Source: Prostheceraeus crozeri (Eukaryota; Platyhelminthes; Polycladida; Euryleptidae). From it: a stretch of 64,000 nucleotides of DNA. The translations under genes were made by a program, and so were the position numbers. Where the stretch lies: positions 1 through 64,000 of the forward strand of contig CAJQUW010011519.1 of NCBI GenBank assembly GCA_907163375.1, read 5' to 3'. The notes under the pieces are model-generated. The model saw only the letters and a program-made list of their open reading frames with translations. It was not told where the DNA came from and did no database searches. Each line of letters opens with the position of its first letter. Within the stretch, counting starts at the first letter, position 1. Shown here one piece after another: positions 43,854 to 51,274 of the stretch.

Positions 43854-45130
43854 TAACGATTATACTGAAGAATCACGTCACGATACTTTGTAATTTCAAT
43901 ATTTGAATCGAAGACTGCATAAATTAATACATTGATCGTCTCAGGTAGTGTTCTTTTGAACGTCAAATCCAAACGAATATTATGAGGCACGTTCGCTTGA
44001 CGATAGGGTGCACTAATATCGCTGTCAGCAGTCAAATCAAATGCATAAATAGTATATCCACTCTTAAACTCTTTCATAGTCAGTCCGTTGGTATCATCCG
44101 TATTGTAAAAGCCAAAGACATCCATAAAATCAACATAACTGCGCATAAATTGATCCGAAGCAAAATCTGGTTTGTAGGGTGGACCAGGATGACTCACACC
44201 ATTAACACGTAAAGCAATTTCACTTAACTGATTGTGTTTAAAATTGAAAGGATTCTTCTTTATATTACCATTAAATGCATCATTTTCAACCATTGCCACC
44301 ATGAGGAGCTTTGGTGCTTCCGATGGAAAGAGGCCATCTTTCATGAAACTCTTTTGATCTTTCGGAATTGTAAAGGTGAGAAGCTTTGTATGCTGAACGG
44401 GGTAAATGGCATTTTGGCGGTTAAGACCTTCAGCATGCCCTCTAATGACACTTGGATTCGGTACTACTCGACGAATGTAAAGTGCAATATCTTCCACATG
44501 AATTCTAAAATTGTCAACTTTAGCAAATGCATTCAGCGCAAATTCAGGCTTATTCAATGTCAGCTTGAGTCGCATGCTGGTATTACAGAGTAAAAACTTT
44601 GACTGTCTAAAGAAGTCTAAATTCAGCGGACCATATAGCTGACATACTCTACTATCTTTAATCATAGCAGATCGCTTTACAAAGCCACTGTTTGTTTCAA
44701 CATCAAATTTTCCTGCTTCATCTCTGTACCATCCCATGGCTTCCATATGACTTTTTTGTGCTGCTGGATGAAACTGTGATACATGATTGAAATATGATTT
44801 ATAGGGATAATCGCTTTGACCACCTTCCACCTGCTGCTCTCCAATCGTTAGAGAAACATCGCGAAGTAATGTAGTCAATGGTAAATTGTTCAGTCCAACT
44901 TTATGTGCATCGTCAATAGCAGTTCCATCTGCTTGCTGAATTCTAAACCTCAAATCAAGCATCGCATAACTCAAATCTATGTAGTCATCACTACCACCAG
45001 GAATAACAAATTCAATGGGGCCAGCATTCTCAGCTGTTCGAGGATGATAATCTACAATACTTGAACTAAGAATATCTGTCTGTATGGCTTGTTGATCGAA
45101 CAAACAAAAACCGGAAGTTTTACACTCCAT
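43853..45130 (-). CDS. Capsid protein, probable double jelly-roll MCP (425 aa)
   Basis: The N terminus contains GPIEFVIPGGSDDYIDLSYA followed by LDLRFRI, a hallmark start of the widespread Polinton capsid-type proteins (the group of C. elegans F54H12.2-like sequences). Beta-strand-like segments alternate with loops through the whole length, and the C terminus ends with NVLIYAVFDSNIEI. I infer the major capsid protein. A minor capsid role is the alternative, since no other gene here is clearly MCP. It begins 2 nt after the stop of the basic 151-aa gene and its stop overlaps the protease start, so the three genes form a tight unit. Confidence 0.75.
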   Translation of the reverse strand: MECKTSGFCLFDQQAIQTDILSSSIVDYHPRTAENAGPIEFVIPGGSDDYIDLSYAMLDLRFRIQQADGTAIDDAHKVGLNNLPLTTLLRDVSLTIGEQQVEGGQSDYPYKSYFNHVSQFHPAAQKSHMEAMGWYRDEAGKFDVETNSGFVKRSAMIKDSRVCQLYGPLNLDFFRQSKFLLCNTSMRLKLTLNKPEFALNAFAKVDNFRIHVEDIALYIRRVVPNPSVIRGHAEGLNRQNAIYPVQHTKLLTFTIPKDQKSFMKDGLFPSEAPKLLMVAMVENDAFNGNIKKNPFNFKHNQLSEIALRVNGVSHPGPPYKPDFASDQFMRSYVDFMDVFGFYNTDDTNGLTMKEFKSGYTIYAFDLTADSDISAPYRQANVPHNIRLDLTFKRTLPETINVLIYAVFDSNIEITKYRDVILQYNR

Positions 45131-45132
45131 GA

Positions 45133-45588
45133 TTAGAAGTTATAGCAGCGTCGTCGTTTAGCGCCTGATGAATGATTAGAGCCTCTGCGACGTTTGCGTG
45201 AATGCCTTTTGACTGAAGATCGCACCTTACCAGCTCCGCGATGTTTCCTCCTTCCTTTTCTCATTCGTTTAGGTGATTTCTTTCCTTGAGTAACACCAGC
45301 AATGGTCTGCTTCAATGTTTTTAAACCGCGTTCCTTCCCACGATTCAACAAACTGCTCTTAAAACTTCTACCTCTGGAAAGATCACTAGCAACATCACCA
45401 GCAAAGCCAACGGCATTACTTAAAACATTTCGTTTTAAAGATCTACCGACATTGGATATGAGAGGTGCTACAACAGATTTCAGTGCACCAAGTATGCTAC
45501 CTCCACGTTGGCGGCGAGCACCGATGTAAATTTGTCCTCCACCACTTACGTAGGAGGGTCGTGAATAAAATGAGGCAGTTGGATTCAT
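45133..45588 (-). CDS. Basic glycine-rich core/minor capsid-like protein (151 aa)
   Basis: A GGGQIYIGARRQRGGSILGA segment with two GG motifs of the type cut by adenain-like proteases is followed by an amphipathic helix, LKSVVAPLISNVGRSLK. A DVASDLSRGRSFKSSL repeat-like region and a very basic C terminus (KRMRKGRRKHRGAGK, KRHSRKRRRG) follow. This order is typical of a Polinton protein encoded beside the capsid gene; it resembles adenoviral core or pVI/pX-type precursors. It probably binds DNA or inner capsid surfaces. Upstream is a clear ATGCAAAGTTG motif. Confidence 0.75.
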   Translation of the reverse strand: MNPTASFYSRPSYVSGGGQIYIGARRQRGGSILGALKSVVAPLISNVGRSLKRNVLSNAVGFAGDVASDLSRGRSFKSSLLNRGKERGLKTLKQTIAGVTQGKKSPKRMRKGRRKHRGAGKVRSSVKRHSRKRRRGSNHSSGAKRRRCYNF

Positions 45589-45615
45589 AGCTCAAACCCT
45601 AAACATTGTTAGTTA

Positions 45616-45626
45616 CAACTTTGCAT
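45616..45626 (-). promoter_or_regulatory. ATGCAAAGTTG motif upstream of core-like/capsid/protease unit
   Basis: Minus strand ATGCAAAGTTG followed by TAACTAACAATG, 28 nt before the ATG at 45588. Confidence 0.45.
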
Positions 45627-45629
45627 GAA

Positions 45630-46718
45630 TCACTGTCGATCACTTAGATGAAAGATGTCGGCACGACGCATCCAAGAGTTCATACTTGAAGGATAACCAG
45701 TCCATTTAACAAGACACCATTCTTCACCTTGCCGTTTTTTACATCGAATGATTTTCTCTACCAAATATGTTTCACTTTCAGTGACTACCTCAATCTCATC
45801 GCGGTAAAAGCTACCCTCAATTTCTTCATTATCGTAATCTTTCAACTTGTAGGTGGTCGGAGAGTCTTTTTGATTAATCCTTGATACTGTAAATACCTCC
45901 TCTGTCCAATTCGGGAGGTACCCTTTAGCAAAAACACTTTTCACTTTTGAGATACGAACTTTATCGCCAATTTTCACATCACTTTTCACATGAGTGCGTT
46001 TACGTTGGAATGATTCGCGCACTTTATCTACATTGTCAGCATTTACATCTACTGGTCTGAGTCCAATAGAACGATGGATAGAGTGATTGTAGGCATGGAG
46101 TGTATCTTGTAGAACCTTTGTCCAATTTTGTGTCAAGTTGGCAGTAAAATGTCGCCACAAACGATTTTTTAATGTGCGATTAAAACGTTCAACGAGTGCA
46201 GCTTTATAAGCGCTCTTTACACTAAACAACTCAATGTCATGCCTCTCAAATAATCTTGTCACATGCTGATTTTCAAACTCTTTTCCTTGATCACTCTGAA
46301 TTCTTTTTGGAATGCGACCTTCTCGAAAAATTGTTTGGAATGCTTTTGCTACTCCTTTCCCTTCTTTAGTTTTTAAAGGTTGAGCCCACGCATAACGCGA
46401 GAAAATATCAATGACGGTTAAAATAAAATTATTGCCCGAGTTATGTTTTGAAATGGAGGCAACATCGCACAAATCTGCTTGCCACTGTTCATCGATGTCA
46501 TGAACAATATAATGGCGGGTGCGGTACTTCTTTTTCGCTTGTTTGTGGAGTGTATAGGTAGCCTGACCCTTTAACCATCGTTTCACTTGTGATTGTGGAA
46601 GACCACTCGCTTTTGATAATTTCTTGATAGATGCAAATCCTGCCGGATGTTTTACATCATAATAGATTGACTTCAAACGTTCAGTCGATGACGGCTGACT
46701 CTTTTTCCTCCTTCTCAT
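45630..46718 (-). CDS. Polinton integrase with chromodomain
   Basis: Inserts the element, making the 6-bp duplication. The frame is open from 46850, but I prefer the internal ATG at 46718 (MRRRKKSQPSS), because the upstream part overlaps the Cys-rich gene and lacks family similarity. In residues of the longer frame: zinc/HTH-like N-terminal region 54-100, catalytic D126 (QWQADLCD), D187 (QSDQGKEF) and E221 (ALVERFNRT), an SH3-like region (KVRISKVKSVFAKGYLPNW) and a C-terminal chromodomain (361-396; YLVEKII, WCLVKWTGY, NSW), which may guide insertion to chromatin. Confidence 0.94.
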   Translation of the reverse strand: MRRRKKSQPSSTERLKSIYYDVKHPAGFASIKKLSKASGLPQSQVKRWLKGQATYTLHKQAKKKYRTRHYIVHDIDEQWQADLCDVASISKHNSGNNFILTVIDIFSRYAWAQPLKTKEGKGVAKAFQTIFREGRIPKRIQSDQGKEFENQHVTRLFERHDIELFSVKSAYKAALVERFNRTLKNRLWRHFTANLTQNWTKVLQDTLHAYNHSIHRSIGLRPVDVNADNVDKVRESFQRKRTHVKSDVKIGDKVRISKVKSVFAKGYLPNWTEEVFTVSRINQKDSPTTYKLKDYDNEEIEGSFYRDEIEVVTESETYLVEKIIRCKKRQGEEWCLVKWTGYPSSMNSWMRRADIFHLSDRQ

Positions 46719-46896
46719 CTTTTTTCTTTCTTGCCTTTCTACATTTACAACAACTGCAGCATTTAGCTTTAGCGGTTTTGCGATCGTGTTCACATTGCTT
46801 AGGGGTTTCATTATGAGAGCTGGCGCAGCAAGTGCAAGTGACAACGACATTCACCTCTGGCGGCTCATTACATGGCAAGCAACACATCTGCTTCAT
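46681..46896 (-). CDS. Small cysteine-rich protein overlapping the integrase start (71 aa)
   Basis: Begins one base after the stop of the 230-aa gene and overlaps the integrase start by 38 nt if that begins at 46718. Twelve cysteines are grouped as MCCLPC, CTCCASS, C, and CCSCCKC, followed by a lysine-rich acidic/basic tail. The clustered CC and CxC pairs suggest metal binding. I do not recognise the family. The tight spacing and Cys clustering argue for a real gene rather than a shadow of the integrase. Confidence 0.55.
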   Translation of the reverse strand: MKQMCCLPCNEPPEVNVVVTCTCCASSHNETPKQCEHDRKTAKAKCCSCCKCRKARKKKDEKEEKESAVID

Positions 46897-46897
46897 A

Positions 46898-47590
46898 TTA
46901 ATAGTCTGAGAACATGTATTTCCTAGGAGGAGCTGTTTTACGTTTTCCTTTTACCAGTTTTAGTGGCGATACAGATCTACGTCGAGTTCTTCCCCTTGTT
47001 TGCTTAGTGAGTGTGGGAGGGGATGTAGCAGGTGACGTCTTAAACCAATTTGTTGGCATTTTCATCGCCTGAAGCATTGGAGTAGTAGCCACTGTTGAAT
47101 CAAGTTCTTTCAATGTCTCATTATTTAAAGCAAATTTTGGCACATTATGCTTTTTCAATAGTTTAAGAAAGTATGACCAACCAGGTGGAACATAGCCCTG
47201 ACGGCGCTTTCTACGTGTCGCATACTGAATCAAGTCTTCATAACGTGAAGCATCAATCACTTTATTTTCATCTGTAATGATTTCTCCTCTATCATTTACA
47301 TTGAGATGGGGTTCAATACTGTTGAAAAGAGATATGGCATGTGCGCGAGATGCTAAAGGTGTAGCAGTCGATACAGAGTCACGCATCTTATTCTTCAAGT
47401 TTTTCAATTGCTCAACAGTTTCCGATTGTAATAATACAGCACGATGTGGATCTTTGATGTGAACATTTTGCTGATAATCTATTTCTTTCCTATACATTTG
47501 ATTTGCAAGAGGTTGCTTTACTTGCTGCATGGCAGTCAATTGTACATATTCATCCTGAGGAATAACAATCATGCGAGAATAAGAACTCAT
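46898..47590 (-). CDS. Conserved Polinton-associated protein, 230 aa
   Basis: Its ATG overlaps the ATPase stop (ATGA). The N terminus has IVIPQDEYVQL, the middle has HLNVNDRGEII and DASRYEDLIQYATRR, then PPGWSYFLKLLKKHNVP, and a basic Ser/Pro-rich C-terminal tail (RTRRRSVSPLKL). A block order of this sort (node of W/N-D-x-G-E-(I/L), then G-W-x-x-F-x-x-x-L...N-V-P) is common in invertebrate Polintons beside the ATPase. Its role is not established; a core or capsid-associated protein is likely. Confidence 0.75.
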   Translation of the reverse strand: MSSYSRMIVIPQDEYVQLTAMQQVKQPLANQMYRKEIDYQQNVHIKDPHRAVLLQSETVEQLKNLKNKMRDSVSTATPLASRAHAISLFNSIEPHLNVNDRGEIITDENKVIDASRYEDLIQYATRRKRRQGYVPPGWSYFLKLLKKHNVPKFALNNETLKELDSTVATTPMLQAMKMPTNWFKTSPATSPPTLTKQTRGRTRRRSVSPLKLVKGKRKTAPPRKYMFSDY

Positions 47591-48204
47591 AGTTTGTAGA
47601 TAATCATGGGAGTTTTCAAAATATCACTTCGAAATCTAAATTCTTCCGGACACTCTTGCGTAAAGTCAATGAATAAGTAACCGTATGGTTTTTCAGTAGC
47701 TGCTTGAAAAATTTCAATTAAGGCTTTTGATCCTCTGGGTGCAACTTGTCGCGCTAAAATTTCAAATTGACTTTTATCTCGCGGATTCTTGAAAATAGCA
47801 TAATAGTGTGTATTCAGGTTTCGTGTACGAGCTTCTTTTCCATCAGGAAACAAATTTTGTGTAATATAGATGATAAAACACCTTTTATGGTGTGCTGCGC
47901 GAGTGAACATATCTGTAACATCTTTTGAATTCTTACTTTCTTTTAATAAATCATCCAATACAACAACATCATTAGACTGAAGTTTATCCACTGGAATAAT
48001 TCCTTCATGTCGAATAAAGTTGCGACTTTGCAATTCCTGAAACAGCGACGGTTGATAAATACCATAACACCAAATCACTCGATTGATAGGTTCCTTAAAC
48101 AACTCCCTTCTTTTATCCAATAAATTCAGCGTGAAAACAGTTTTACCTGCATGAGATGGACCTGATACAGTCAGAACTTTATCACATTGAAGTCTGAAAT
48201 CCAT
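47587..48204 (-). CDS. Packaging ATPase (A32/FtsK-HerA type)
   Basis: Drives genome packaging into particles. From the ATG at 48204 the Walker A motif GPSHAGKT lies at residues 15-22, Walker B VVVLDD at about 80-85, and a sensor-like ITQNLF further on; ~205 aa is the normal family length. The frame is open back to 48252 without an ATG, so 48204 is the first true start. An ATGCAAATGTTG motif (48222-48233) lies 20 nt upstream of that ATG, just after the preceding gene's stop. Confidence 0.92.
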   Translation of the reverse strand: MDFRLQCDKVLTVSGPSHAGKTVFTLNLLDKRRELFKEPINRVIWCYGIYQPSLFQELQSRNFIRHEGIIPVDKLQSNDVVVLDDLLKESKNSKDVTDMFTRAAHHKRCFIIYITQNLFPDGKEARTRNLNTHYYAIFKNPRDKSQFEILARQVAPRGSKALIEIFQAATEKPYGYLFIDFTQECPEEFRFRSDILKTPMIIYKL

Positions 48205-48221
48205 TTTATTACTTTGAGACT

Positions 48222-48233
48222 CAACATTTGCAT
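48222..48233 (-). promoter_or_regulatory. ATGCAAATGTTG motif upstream of the ATPase
   Basis: Minus strand ATGCAAATGTTG followed by AGTCTCAAAGTAATAA, filling the gap between neighbouring genes. Confidence 0.4.
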
Positions 48234-48235
48234 AA

Positions 48236-48592
48236 TTAACGCTTAGAGCCAAAGATATTTCCCAATAGGTTGCCCACGGCAGGAGCTATCATTGGAAGTA
48301 TTGCTGAAAGGAAACCGCCCTTTTGTGTTAGAGTTTTCCTCTTTCTTTGAAGGGCGACTTTAGGATTGGAGATGAAACGCAATTTCGTAGCATATCGCTT
48401 AAGTAACTTTCGTTGTTTTCGCGCTAATTTCTTCGTCCTCAACTTCCTCACATGAGAAATAATTTCACAAATGAATTTATCGTTAGCATGTCGTATAGCA
48501 TTGTATCGCTGATTTGCTTTCATTCGTCGGAGAGCTTGAATGGCTGAAGAAAACTTTTGACTTTTACGTTTCGTCATTTTACGTTTCGCCAT
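48236..48592 (-). CDS. Basic protein with GG-type cleavage site and hydrophobic C terminus (118 aa)
   Basis: The first 90 residues are highly basic (MAKRKMTKRKSQ, RKLRTKKLARKQRKLLKRY). Then comes a TQKGGFLSAILPMIAPAVG segment: a GG motif of the kind cut by adenain-like proteases followed by a short hydrophobic or amphipathic helix, and an end GNIFGSKR. This matches a recurrent small Polinton protein and resembles adenovirus pVI/pX-type membrane-active or core peptides. The C-terminal helix may act in endosome or membrane disruption. That function is inferred. Confidence 0.7.
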   Translation of the reverse strand: MAKRKMTKRKSQKFSSAIQALRRMKANQRYNAIRHANDKFICEIISHVRKLRTKKLARKQRKLLKRYATKLRFISNPKVALQRKRKTLTQKGGFLSAILPMIAPAVGNLLGNIFGSKR

Positions 48593-48643
48593 TTTCCGTG
48601 TTAGTCTTTGCTAAAACCTATCTTTACCACATTTGCATAGGTA

Positions 48644-48967
48644 CTAACTATTGCGACATAAGTGACACTCGAAATGAGCAATGTCACAGTGGTTACATTG
48701 GCAAAGTTGAATGCAATTACGTATGAAACAGCGTTGACAAAAAGCATGCTTACATCTCTTGAAGATGCGCTTTTCATTTCCATCCTTTCGCTTACATACA
48801 TCGCAACACATAGTTTCACCGTTACTGATGTCTATAGCAAGTCTTTTTGAAGATATGAATTTGCTAGCCTTTTCTAAATAATAGACGCATGTACAGAAGG
48901 AATATACTTCGAGAGTGAGCAGACATAGCTCGAAAACCAGTTGTGCTACAATCAAGTACCACTGCAT
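48644..48967 (-). CDS. Membrane-anchored RING-like protein (107 aa)
   Basis: The ATG at 48967 lies 2 nt after the preceding stop. One hydrophobic segment (WYLIVAQLVFELCLLTLEV, residues ~3-27) suggests a membrane anchor or signal. The C-terminal part has CCDVCKRK, then CKHAFCQRC, CNHC and CHLC, the C-x2-C...C-x-H-x2-C-x2-C...C-x2-C spacing of a RING or RING-like zinc finger. A ubiquitin-ligase role is possible, but no E2-contact residues can be judged with confidence. Confidence 0.6.
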   Translation of the reverse strand: MQWYLIVAQLVFELCLLTLEVYSFCTCVYYLEKASKFISSKRLAIDISNGETMCCDVCKRKDGNEKRIFKRCKHAFCQRCFIRNCIQLCQCNHCDIAHFECHLCRNS

Positions 48968-48969
48968 TT

Positions 48970-49380
48970 TCAATTTTTCTTTATGGAAAGTTGAATGTGA
49001 ATATCTGAAATCGCTTCAATCACTAGACTGCTACCATGATGGTTAAATGCGTTAAGACGTTCAGCAATTTTTATCATATGTCTTTTAAAAAATTCTTGGG
49101 GGTGATCTACCACTTCCATTGAATAAGAAGCAAAATGGAAAGAGCGACTTTCCACCTCTTCCTTTCCAAAATGACTAAACTTAATTTTCGCAACTAATCG
49201 CGCCATGATAATGCTATCAGAGAATGTATTCATTAACTCTAGAAATAGAGTGCTAGCATCATCGACCACTGCTTCGATGTCGGTCTCATCTTTATGAAAT
49301 TTTATCACATAATCTTGAACAGCTCCTTTTAAACTTTGCCTATGAAAACGTAATGTTCCGCAGTCGTTTGAGAAAGACAT
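48970..49380 (-). CDS. Stand-alone copy of the polymerase N-terminal domain (136 aa)
   Basis: Its second half (DHPQEFFKRHMIKIAERLNA, FNHHGSSLVI, AISDIHIQLSI) aligns in order with the polymerase residues around 190-235 (DCESWLNFHIQCL, KFNQRDSALIF, VDSAIFKISLL), and the part before it (ARLVAKIKFSHF, SRSFHFAS) matches polymerase residues 157-190. The polymerase therefore carries the same domain near its N terminus. No catalytic motif is visible. A DNA- or partner-binding role in replication is inferred from the pairing with the polymerase. Confidence 0.65.
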   Translation of the reverse strand: MSFSNDCGTLRFHRQSLKGAVQDYVIKFHKDETDIEAVVDDASTLFLELMNTFSDSIIMARLVAKIKFSHFGKEEVESRSFHFASYSMEVVDHPQEFFKRHMIKIAERLNAFNHHGSSLVIEAISDIHIQLSIKKN

Positions 49381-49467
49381 GATCGCCCTTTATCTAACCC
49401 ATCCATTGCATGAAAACAACAACTCTTCTCATAGTAACATTTATTGAATAATGGTAACAAGCATGCA

Positions 49468-49998
49468 TTATAAATCAATGGTTTGAAAGAGATAAAATAG
49501 ATACAGCTGGTAACTATCATATAGCGAGCAATGATAACCATACAGGACTTTGGCAGTGTTGAGGTAAGGAGGAAAGAAGCATTGGTTATGAACGTAGCTA
49601 CTACAACGAACAGACAAAATAGGAACACACAAATCCTTAAAACGTTTTGTGACTTCATGATAATGTTGATTCACTCTACTATCCCAAGGTGGGAGCAAAA
49701 TATCATCAATGATTAGATTGGGAAATACTTTCCTCTCCTTACCAGGATTATTACAAAAGATGCGTATAACATTGAAAGCAGCTAACCATCGTTTAAAGTC
49801 AATAAGAAGAGCACTCTCACAAGAAAAGCCATAGTCTTGCAAATATTTCAGATTAAGTCCATGAATGTGTTTTCTCGCCCATTGATCAACATTGGGATCG
49901 CAGTTGGCATGTTGATGATAGACACTAACAATCTGATATGTCCAATTGTTCATAGCAATAGCACTGAGCTCCTGTACAGGTTCACCCTCACAATCCAT
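49468..49998 (-). CDS. DEDDh-exonuclease-like protein (176 aa)
   Basis: Begins MDCEGEPVQELSAIAM, a D-x-E motif in the style of exonuclease motif I. An HIHGLNLKYLQDYG segment resembles the conserved N/H-H-G-I...L block after it. Near the C terminus HCSLYDSYQLYLFY has the H-x4-D spacing of motif III in DEDDh (DnaQ/TREX-type) enzymes. A clear motif II Asp could not be placed, so activity is uncertain. A 3'-5' exonuclease would suit proofreading, end-processing or escape from innate sensing, but none of these is shown. Confidence 0.55.
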   Translation of the reverse strand: MDCEGEPVQELSAIAMNNWTYQIVSVYHQHANCDPNVDQWARKHIHGLNLKYLQDYGFSCESALLIDFKRWLAAFNVIRIFCNNPGKERKVFPNLIIDDILLPPWDSRVNQHYHEVTKRFKDLCVPILSVRCSSYVHNQCFFPPYLNTAKVLYGYHCSLYDSYQLYLFYLFQTIDL

Positions 49999-50050
49999 AA
50001 AAATGATGATAGAAGCCTAAAACGGAAATTTACACATCTAAGGAAACGTT

Positions 50051-50251
50051 CTATAACATATTACAAAATGAAGAATTACATCGATGCTTTTCACGACAAA
50101 ATACACAAATGATATGATGGCAACGAAGAAGTAAAATGTATCTAATAAGACCACGTCTACGACACTCAAAGCACATAAGCGAATTGTCATAGGGTAGAGT
50201 TAGGAAAGGACTAGCAATTCTCCTTCTTTGATTTGCGTTTTGATGTAGCAT
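50051..50251 (-). CDS. Small RING-like finger protein (66 aa)
   Basis: Starts at an ATG that overlaps the 3' end of the 204-aa gene by 41 nt. The C-terminal half has MCFECRRRGLIRYILLLRCHH-type spacing followed by CVFC and C...C: a C-x2-C, C-H/H, C-x2-C and a final Cys pair, the shape of a short C3HC4-like finger. The start could lie elsewhere or upstream by splicing. Second RING-like protein in the element after 48644-48967. Confidence 0.45.
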   Translation of the reverse strand: MLHQNANQRRRIASPFLTLPYDNSLMCFECRRRGLIRYILLLRCHHIICVFCREKHRCNSSFCNML

Positions 50252-50825
50252 TCTTCTCCGACTTGCGCTTCGTACCACTGCTGTTAAGGATTTGATCAAT
50301 TATGTCGTCCACGTTCGGTGGTTTCGGAATATATAGGATGGATTCCATATGCATGGAGAGAGAGGCTATTTTATTATCCTTGTGTCGACCATAATATAGC
50401 CCATTCACTTTGAAAAGGATATCCCAAGTACCTTCTCCGAGCTCATCACATCTGATGGGTATTGAATGATCTCCCTCCTTCTTATAGTAAGTACACCAAT
50501 GTGATACCGGTAGGCAAATGTGATTACCATCCCAAATCTTTCTATAGGGAGTATCCTTGTCATCTCTAGCCTTCCACTCTTGAGCAAGAGGAGTAGGAAT
50601 GTCCATATTTAATGTCACGTACTCCTCAATAATATCAAGTTGGTGGCGAATGTACGGACTCACGGGGATCAGTATGTAGCCCCCATACTGATTGTGCATT
50701 ATCTTGACATCCGTGGAAGGGAGCATTCCCGTTTGGAGTACTACGCTATGATCATCATAACGCAAGGCTTGTTTAAATTTACGCTGTAGCGGTGTAGGAT
50801 TATGTACCTTGGATGTTTCTTCCAC
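50211..50825 (-). CDS. Polinton right-end protein of unknown function (~204 aa plus spliced start)
   Basis: The visible frame reads EETSKVHNPTPLQRKF and ends in a basic tail (KRKSEKNATSKRKSKKENC). No known domain. The frame has no good ATG at its head. An ATG at 50986-50984 sits directly on a 5' splice site (GTAAGTCG), and a CAG acceptor at about 50916 would join it in the same phase, so the gene probably starts there with a 68-bp intron. A TATA box lies further upstream at 51086-51094. The same ATG-then-intron design occurs in the polymerase gene. Confidence 0.65.
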   Translation of the reverse strand: MEETSKVHNPTPLQRKFKQALRYDDHSVVLQTGMLPSTDVKIMHNQYGGYILIPVSPYIRHQLDIIEEYVTLNMDIPTPLAQEWKARDDKDTPYRKIWDGNHICLPVSHWCTYYKKEGDHSIPIRCDELGEGTWDILFKVNGLYYGRHKDNKIASLSMHMESILYIPKPPNVDDIIDQILNSSGTKRKSEKNATSKRKSKKENC

Positions 50826-51274
50826 TGGCCTCAGTTGTAGATGATCTGACCGTAGCGAACCTTGTAACGTTTGACCGCCATTTTGTCCTACTAGTGCAGC
50901 AGATGGAGTAGATGCCTGAAAATGAAAAAAGATTGTATTAAGTTTACGTTCAAGGGAGGAGAGGGAGGGAAGCAGCGACTTACCATTTTAGTTGGATAAT
51001 AGAACAGGGAACTAGAGAGAGAAAATGTGCGTCCGTCACTCGTGTGATTCAACGATGGAATGATTCTCACTGTGGAAGGCTCGCTATTTATAAAGAAATG
51101 CTTGATTCTCATTGGATGATGATCCTCATTGGACAATAACATCAAGTTGATTCCAAATCTGGCATCCGTTTACCAATCCGATAGTTCGTTTTGAAGCTAC
51201 AGCCCAAAACGTCCCAAATTCTAACTCTGTCGTTTTTCACCAATGTCCCAAAATCTTAAATGGCGTCTCACATG
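50826..51274 (-). other. 5' region of the right-end gene
   Basis: Holds the remainder of exon 2, the intron and the TATA box of the right-end gene, then ~180 bp of unassigned Polinton DNA up to the right terminal repeat. Confidence 0.5.
51086..51094 (-). promoter_or_regulatory. TATA box of the right-end gene
   Basis: Minus strand TTTATAAATA, about 100 bp upstream of the ATG at 50986. Confidence 0.5.

Noticed and set aside
46719-46850. N-terminal 44-residue extension of the integrase frame
   Set aside because: It overlaps the Cys-rich gene and does not resemble the start of other Polinton integrases, so the ATG at 46718 is preferred.
49329-49658. 109-aa minus-strand frame with hydrophobic stretches
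   Set aside because: It overlaps the exonuclease-like and 136-aa genes in another frame and has no independent support.
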